From assembly GCF_024623785.1 (NCBI RefSeq), contig NZ_JANKBZ010000002.1, positions 62,001 to 126,000 on the forward strand: a stretch of DNA of 64,000 nucleotides, given 5' to 3'. Of the stretch, positions 59,378 through 64,000 are shown in pieces. The position numbers were made by a program, and so were the translations under genes. This stretch comes from Archangium lipolyticum. GTDB lineage: Bacteria > Myxococcota > Myxococcia > Myxococcales > Myxococcaceae. Every line of letters begins with the position of its first letter. The first letter of the stretch is position 1. Under the pieces are notes generated by a model. That model had not been told where the DNA came from and searched no databases. It was given only the letters and a program-made list of their open reading frames with translations.

Positions 59378-60184
59378 CTAATGCATGGGTGGAGTCTGGA
59401 TGGGAGGCGGCTCCGAGGGGGGTTGGGGGGCGGGAGGCGCCTTGCGGCGGTTGCGGCGGCGGGGGCTGAGCGTGGCGTAGGGCCGGTAGAAGGACTCCCA
59501 CAGGGTGGCGCGGCGCCCCCGCGGCCGGCTGCGCAGCTCTCCCAGGGGCGCCCGGGTGAAGAAGGAGGCCACGAAGAGGTAGGCGAAGAGCAGCACCAGC
59601 ACGAAGAAGAACATCATGACGAAGCCGCCATGGATGGGGCCGATGCGTGCCCGGCTCACGAACTCGCCGAAGTTCAGGGGCGCCTGCGGGTGGCTGTACA
59701 CCTTGACGAACCAGGCCAGGGTCAGCACCAGCAGGATGGGCCCGTAGGCCCGGTTGAGCCGGGTGGAGATGGAGGAGAAGACCGAGAGCTGGATCTGCGG
59801 CCGCTCCATCAGTGTGACCAGCTCGCGCAGGGAGTCCGGGTCCACCGGCTCGCGGCGCAGCATGGGAATCCAGTAGCCCTCCTCCAACAGGCGCACCCGC
59901 CTCATCCACAAGTCGTAATAGCGGTAGCGGCGCGCCTCGATGGACAGGAACGACACCACCATCCAGATGCCCACCAGGAAGACGACATGGGACGCGGCCG
60001 AGGAGAAGCCGAAGGAGACGACGGCCGCGGTGGTGGTCATGGCCCAGTTGGTGGTGTTGTCCAGGCGCGAGCGCCAGGTGTCCGAGCGGGTGAGCTCGCC
60101 CCGGAACAGCTGGGCCATGGCCGCGTCCGAGAGCGGTACGGCCTCGTACTCGTTCTTGTCGCGCTCGTTACCCTCGTTGGCCAT
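59378..60184 (-). CDS. DUF2270 membrane protein
   Basis: 268 residues. FRGELTRSDTWRSRLDNTTNWAM and IEARRYRYYDLWMRRVRLLEEGYWIPML are typical of DUF2270. Membrane segments lie at about 48-85 (two), 148-165 and 190-213. The C-terminus is Arg/Pro-rich and cytosolic. Family function is unknown. ATG 60184 has AGGGAGGAAAAGG upstream. The gene is divergent from the hybrid kinase over about 78 bases, so the two may share regulation. Confidence 0.87.
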   Translation of the reverse strand: MANEGNERDKNEYEAVPLSDAAMAQLFRGELTRSDTWRSRLDNTTNWAMTTTAAVVSFGFSSAASHVVFLVGIWMVVSFLSIEARRYRYYDLWMRRVRLLEEGYWIPMLRREPVDPDSLRELVTLMERPQIQLSVFSSISTRLNRAYGPILLVLTLAWFVKVYSHPQAPLNFGEFVSRARIGPIHGGFVMMFFFVLVLLFAYLFVASFFTRAPLGELRSRPRGRRATLWESFYRPYATLSPRRRNRRKAPPAPQPPSEPPPIQTPPMH

Positions 60185-60262
60185 TCCTTTTCCTCCCTGT
60201 GAGCGCCCGGGCGGGCGGGTAGCCGTAGCCGCACGCCGTGCCCACTCTCTCCCGGAGGAACC

Positions 60263-62320
60263 ATGGCCATCCCCTTCCTCCAAGACACCCCGCCTCCCGT
60301 GGATCCGGTGGCCGCCCTGCTTCAGCTCCTGGAAGAGGAGGAGGAGCGCGTGGTGCGCCTGTGGTCCAAGCGCATCCGAGCGGAGACGTATGAACTGGAC
60401 ATCCCCGGCCGCAACCTGCGTGCCCCGCTGCGCCGGCTCGTCGACGAGCTCGTCCGTCTGCTCAGGGACCGGGGGAGGGACGCGCTGGTCCTCTGGCCGG
60501 AGGTGGTGCGTCCCCATGGGGCGCGCCGGTATGACCAGCGCTTCGAGGTGGAGGACCTGGCGCGCGAGTTCAAGGCGCTGGAGGAGGTGCTCCTCTACGT
60601 CTACGCGCGGCGCAACGGCCAGCTGGAGCCGGAGGTGGCCACGTTCATCGTGGAACTGGTGGGCGAGGCGCATGCCTCGGCGCAGGCCTCCTTCGCGCGG
60701 GTGCTGAGGACGGAGGAGGTGCGCTTCCGCGAGGCGGCGGTGATGGAGTCGGTGCTGCACCACGTGGAGGTGGGCATCCTCCTGGCCGAGGTGGATGGCA
60801 CGGTGTCCTTCGCCACCCCGCCGGTGAGCCGGCTGCTCGGCGTGCCCATGCGGGCCGTGGTGGGCTCGCGCTCGCAGTCGCCGCTGACGGCGGTGCTCAC
60901 CCAGGTGAACGCGCGTCAGCCCAGCGGCACACCCTTCAAGGTGGCCGACATGCCCTTCATGCGGGCCATGAAGGAGCGCGGGCCGGTGCGCGGGGTGATG
61001 ATGGTGGTGGAGCGGCCCGGCGGGGGCGAGGCCACCCTGGAGATGAGCGCCACGCCCGTCTGGGAGGAGGGCGGCGAGCTGGCCGGTGTCCTGCAGACCT
61101 TCACCGACCGCACCGAGGCCGCCACCAAGACGAAGGCGCTGATGAGCGCCCATGACGAGGTGCGGCGGCTGCAGGGGCGGCTGCTGCAACGCACGCGAAC
61201 GCAGGCGCTGGGGCAGCTCGCCAGTGGCGCGGCGCACGCGCTCAACAACTTCCTCAACGTGCTGCGGCTGCGCATCACCCTGCTGCGGCGCGACTCCAAG
61301 CCCGAGCACCTGGACGCGCTGGACAAGACGGTGGGGCAGATCGGCGAGCTGGTGGCGCGGCTGCAGGAGTTCAACGTGCAGCGCACCGAGGAGCAGCTCG
61401 TGGACGTCCAGGTGGACGCGACGGTGCACGAGGCGCTGGAGCTGGCGCGGGCGGAGCTGGAGCAGGGCGAGCACCCGGTGTCGGTGGAGCTGCGCCTGGA
61501 AGAGCCGTGCGCGGTGCGGGCGGACCAGGGCTTCTTCCGCGAGCTGGTGGTGAACCTGTTGCTGGCCGCCAAGGAGCGGTTGGGCGACGAGGGTGGGCGC
61601 GTCGTGGTGGAGACGCGAACGGAGTCGGACGGGTGGGTGATGCTGCGCGTGGAGAACTCCGGCGCCCTGTACGAGGAAGAGGAGATGACGCGCATGTTCG
61701 ACCCGCTCAACCGCGAGGCGGGCGCTCCTCAGCTCTCGCTGCTGCTGGCGGTGGCGCGCAACCAGGTGCAGCGCTGGGGCGGCGAGCTGACGGTGGAGAA
61801 CCTGCCGGAAGGAGACGGCGCGGCCTTCGTGGTGCGGCTGCCGCTGGCGAGCTCCACGAAGGAGGAGGCGGAGCGGACGGCGGTGAGCCGGACCTCGGTG
61901 GTGAGCCCGCGGCGCTTCCAGCAGACGCGCCGGGTGCTGGTGGTGGACGATGATCCGGACAACGCGCGGATGATGGCGGAGGTGCTCAGCGAGGAGGGCT
62001 ACGACGTGAAGGTGGCCCACAGCGGGGACGTGGCGTTGAAGCTGTGGGAGGAGCGCCGCTACGACGCCGCCCTGCTGGACGCGGTGATGCCGGACATCTC
62101 GGGGTGGGAGGTGGCGCGCGAGCTGCGCAAGCGCTCCCCGCACGCGCTGCTGGCCATCGTGACGGGCATGGATGTGCGCGGGCAGAACCGCTCCAACCTC
62201 GCGCTGGTGGACGCCGTCTTCCGCAAGCCCATCGACGTGGGCGCGCTGGACGAGTTCCTCGGCCAGTCGGAGTCACCCTCGGCCACCGGCGGAGCCGGGT
62301 CGGCACCCCCTTCCGCGTGA
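60263..62320 (+). CDS. Hybrid histidine kinase with a degenerate ATP-binding domain
   Basis: 685 residues: an N-terminal helical sensor (about 1-150, RsbR-like layout), a PAS domain (about 155-285), a HisKA-like region with His325 in GAAHALNNFLNV, a CA domain and a C-terminal receiver with D562-564, phospho-Asp606 in LLDAVMPD and Lys655. In the CA domain the N-box reads NLLLAAKE (Ala435 where Asn is expected), the G1 box VENSGALY (Asn465 for Asp, no second Gly) and the G2 region GAPQLSLLLAV (no GxGxG). ATP binding is therefore doubtful. There is no membrane segment, so it is cytosolic. CGGAGGAACC precedes the ATG. Confidence 0.85.
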   Translation: MAIPFLQDTPPPVDPVAALLQLLEEEEERVVRLWSKRIRAETYELDIPGRNLRAPLRRLVDELVRLLRDRGRDALVLWPEVVRPHGARRYDQRFEVEDLAREFKALEEVLLYVYARRNGQLEPEVATFIVELVGEAHASAQASFARVLRTEEVRFREAAVMESVLHHVEVGILLAEVDGTVSFATPPVSRLLGVPMRAVVGSRSQSPLTAVLTQVNARQPSGTPFKVADMPFMRAMKERGPVRGVMMVVERPGGGEATLEMSATPVWEEGGELAGVLQTFTDRTEAATKTKALMSAHDEVRRLQGRLLQRTRTQALGQLASGAAHALNNFLNVLRLRITLLRRDSKPEHLDALDKTVGQIGELVARLQEFNVQRTEEQLVDVQVDATVHEALELARAELEQGEHPVSVELRLEEPCAVRADQGFFRELVVNLLLAAKERLGDEGGRVVVETRTESDGWVMLRVENSGALYEEEEMTRMFDPLNREAGAPQLSLLLAVARNQVQRWGGELTVENLPEGDGAAFVVRLPLASSTKEEAERTAVSRTSVVSPRRFQQTRRVLVVDDDPDNARMMAEVLSEEGYDVKVAHSGDVALKLWEERRYDAALLDAVMPDISGWEVARELRKRSPHALLAIVTGMDVRGQNRSNLALVDAVFRKPIDVGALDEFLGQSESPSATGGAGSAPPSA

Positions 62321-62469
62321 GTCACCGCGCCGGGCGCGAGCAGTCGCAATGGATTTCTTCAAGGACAGTGCGACACGAAGATTCAACGTGCCTTCCCTCC
62401 CCTGACGGAGCGAAATGAAGCGGGTACAATGTGGGCGGGTGCGGGGACTTGGCTCACCAAGGGGGAGAC
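62321..62469. other. Intergenic stretch before the second TIGR02265 gene
   Basis: 149 bases. No gene is visible. It is less GC-rich than its surroundings from about 62345 to 62440, consistent with a promoter for the TIGR02265 gene, but no clear consensus stands out. Confidence 0.35.
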
Positions 62470-63102
62470 ATGCACATGGGCAAGGAGAGCGCCTGGTGGT
62501 CGATGTCGATGGCTCCACCCGGCTCGGATGAGGACCTGGAGCGGCGGCTGGCGATGGCCTCCCCGTCGGACACGGCGCGAGGCATGTTCCTCCGGGCCAC
62601 GCTGGACGCGGTGCGCACCCTCGGGGACGAGGAGGCGGTGCGGCGCTGCCAGCGGCTGAGCGGGGAGGAGAACCTCGTGGACTTCTTCATCTACCCCGTC
62701 AGCGTGAACCTCCGGATGGTGTTCACCGCGGCGCGGATGCTGGAGGGCCGCTATGGGAGCTTCGACGAGGCGCTGCGGCAGCTGGGTTCCCGGGCGGCGG
62801 AGAGCTTCCTGGCGTCCGCGGCGGGCCTGACGCTCCAGCTGCTGGCCGGGGGAGACGTGAAGCGGCTGGTGGGCAATCTTCCCTCGGCCTACCGGGCCTC
62901 GGTGAGCTTCGGGGTGCGCTCGGTGGTGTGGACGGGGCCCAGGCGTGGCCGGTTCACCATGCGGCACGAGTTCATGCCCTATCCCTTTCAAGAAGGGATG
63001 TTGCTGGGCGTGCTGCGCAAGGTGAATGCCCGGGGCGCGCGGGTGCGCGGGTCCCAGCTCTCCACGCTCGAGAGCGACTACGACGTCTCCTGGGAGGCGT
63101 GA
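62470..63102 (+). CDS. TIGR02265/DUF2378-family protein, second copy
   Basis: 210 residues. DTARGMFLRATLDAVRTLGD, LVDFFIYPVSVNLRMVFTAA and the C-terminal FMPYPFQEGMLLGVLRKVNARG follow the TIGR02265 pattern, with the same order as in 35159-35740 but low identity, so they are old paralogues. Function unknown, myxobacteria-specific. ATG 62470 has GGGGGAGAC directly upstream. Its 3' end overlaps the convergent LysR gene by 25 bases. Confidence 0.82.
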   Translation: MHMGKESAWWSMSMAPPGSDEDLERRLAMASPSDTARGMFLRATLDAVRTLGDEEAVRRCQRLSGEENLVDFFIYPVSVNLRMVFTAARMLEGRYGSFDEALRQLGSRAAESFLASAAGLTLQLLAGGDVKRLVGNLPSAYRASVSFGVRSVVWTGPRRGRFTMRHEFMPYPFQEGMLLGVLRKVNARGARVRGSQLSTLESDYDVSWEA

Positions 63103-63992
63103 GCGGGCGCGGCTCCGCGCTCCAGCCGCGCGAAGAGGTCCACCAGCCAGGAGAGGAGGGCGCGCACGCGGGCATTGCCGCGCAGATCCTGGTGCACCGC
63201 GCTCCACGCCTCGCGGGTGGGTAGCTTCGCGCCGGGCAGCACGCGCACCAGGCGGGGGTTCGCGCTGGCGAAGGCAGTGGCGACGGCGGCCAGGCCCTGG
63301 CCCGAGGCACAGGCGGCCAGGATCGCCGAGGTGCTGTTGGTGCGCACTGCGTAGCGCGCGCCGGGGGCGTGGCGGCGCAGCCAGCGCATCTCGGGCACGG
63401 AGTCCAGGGACGGGTCGAAGGTGACGAAGTCATGCCGGGACAGCTCGCGCTGCGTGCGCGGGTGGCCCCGGTGCGCGAGGTAGGCCTCGCTGGCATAGAG
63501 GCCGTAGGGCAGCGACCCGAGCCGCCGGACCACGAGCGCCTCCTCGCGAGGGCGGAAGAGGCGCACCGCCACGTCCGCCTCCCGGCGGGCCAGGTCGAGC
63601 GGGCGCGAATCGGTGCGCAGCTCCAGGTCGATGCCCGGGTGCTTCTCGCGGAACTCCAGCAGGTGGGGGACCAGCACCAGGCTCATCAACCCCTCGCCGG
63701 CCGTCAGCCGCAGCAGGCCCTCGAGGCGGACATCGCTGCCGCCCACCTCGCGCTCGAGGCCGAGGAACCGCTCCTCGATGTGCTCGGCCATGGAGAGCAC
63801 GCGGGCTCCCTCTCGCGTGAGGGACAGTCCCTCTCGCGTCCGGTCGAACAGGCGCGCGCCGAGCGCCGACTCCAGCGCGGAGAGCCGGCGGCCCACCGTC
63901 GTCGCGTCCACGCCCAGCAGCCGCGCGGCCGCCGCGTGCGAGCGGCCCCGGTGGGCCGCGAGGAACACCCGCAGGTCATCCCAATGGTGCAT
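63078..63992 (-). CDS. LysR-family transcriptional regulator
   Basis: 304 residues. The N-terminal winged helix (VFLAAHRGRSHAAAARLLGVDATTVGRRLSALE) is typical for LysR, followed by the linker helix and a periplasmic-binding-like effector domain (DLELRTDSRPLDLARREADVAVRLFRP, TNSTSAILAACASGQGLA). It belongs to the group that regulates small-molecule or transport genes; the target is unknown and may lie outside the window past 63992. ATG 63992 is the expected start for this family. Confidence 0.92.
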   Translation of the reverse strand: MHHWDDLRVFLAAHRGRSHAAAARLLGVDATTVGRRLSALESALGARLFDRTREGLSLTREGARVLSMAEHIEERFLGLEREVGGSDVRLEGLLRLTAGEGLMSLVLVPHLLEFREKHPGIDLELRTDSRPLDLARREADVAVRLFRPREEALVVRRLGSLPYGLYASEAYLAHRGHPRTQRELSRHDFVTFDPSLDSVPEMRWLRRHAPGARYAVRTNSTSAILAACASGQGLAAVATAFASANPRLVRVLPGAKLPTREAWSAVHQDLRGNARVRALLSWLVDLFARLERGAAPAHASQETS

Positions 63993-64000
63993 GCCCTGCA

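Noticed and set aside
60263-62143. Very long minus-strand frame running from the DUF2270 gene through the hybrid kinase
   Set aside because: It is the antisense of a gene with clear PAS, HisKA and receiver motifs; its His/Arg/Gln-rich product is a GC-bias artefact. DUF2270 starts at 60184 with a good ribosome site.

Overview
The window looks like a chromosomal segment of a myxobacterium (Myxococcota), probably suborder Cystobacterineae. The evidence is very high GC with strong third-position GC bias, a MYXO-CTERM-type C-terminal tail on the subtilase-like protein (18242-20887), two proteins of the Myxococcales-specific TIGR02265/DUF2378 family (35159-35740 and 62470-63102), many secreted lipoproteins, and abundant two-component genes. 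The suborder is an inference. I saw no rRNA, tRNA, CRISPR array or prophage.

Region 1 (1-12000): end of an outer-membrane protein, a 3-hydroxybutyrate-dehydrogenase-like SDR, an MHS-type MFS transporter, a secreted hydrolase-like protein, then a minus-strand run of response regulator, histidine kinase, MacA, MacB ATPase, MacB permease and TolC that reads as one self-regulated efflux operon.

Region 2 (12027-17958): a tightly overlapped minus-strand operon of CotH-type lipoprotein, VTC polyphosphate-polymerase-like protein, phosphate-porin-like protein, a thymidylate-kinase-like domain fused to helical repeats, and a DUF4956-type membrane protein. It looks like an envelope-linked polyphosphate or protein-phosphorylation system.

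Region 3 (18242-31093): accessory DNA. It has a subtilase-like protein with Glu in place of the catalytic Asp, three copies of an IS91-like end sequence, a broken SDR gene, a broken type II thioesterase gene, a transposase remnant, a two-gene cargo of unknown function with lower GC, an O-methyltransferase, a secreted hydrolase, a truncated kinase-like membrane protein, and a near-identical second copy of the two-component system from region 1, here without the efflux genes.

Region 4 (31505-37608): an FG-GAP/HYR lipoprotein, a hotdog-like protein behind a palindromic operator, a TIGR02265 protein, and an FAH-family hydrolase plus maleylacetoacetate isomerase pair (aromatic catabolism).

Region 5 (37616-49236): a class II lanthipeptide locus. 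It has a precursor with a mersacidin-like leader and two CC pairs, a terminator-like attenuator, LanM, two HlyD-type adaptors and a C39-peptidase ABC exporter. A divergent FkbH-like HAD protein and a metallo-beta-lactamase-fold protein lie beside it. This is the best candidate for an undescribed system.

Region 6 (49257-63992): a TonB-dependent receptor carrying its own N-terminal TonB_C-like domain with a lipoprotein and a DUF1579 protein, a YgfZ-like protein, cupin, VKOR-DsbA fusion, SUI1-like protein, NAD-type isocitrate dehydrogenase, a DUF2270 membrane protein, a hybrid histidine kinase with a degenerate ATP-binding domain, a second TIGR02265 protein and a LysR regulator.
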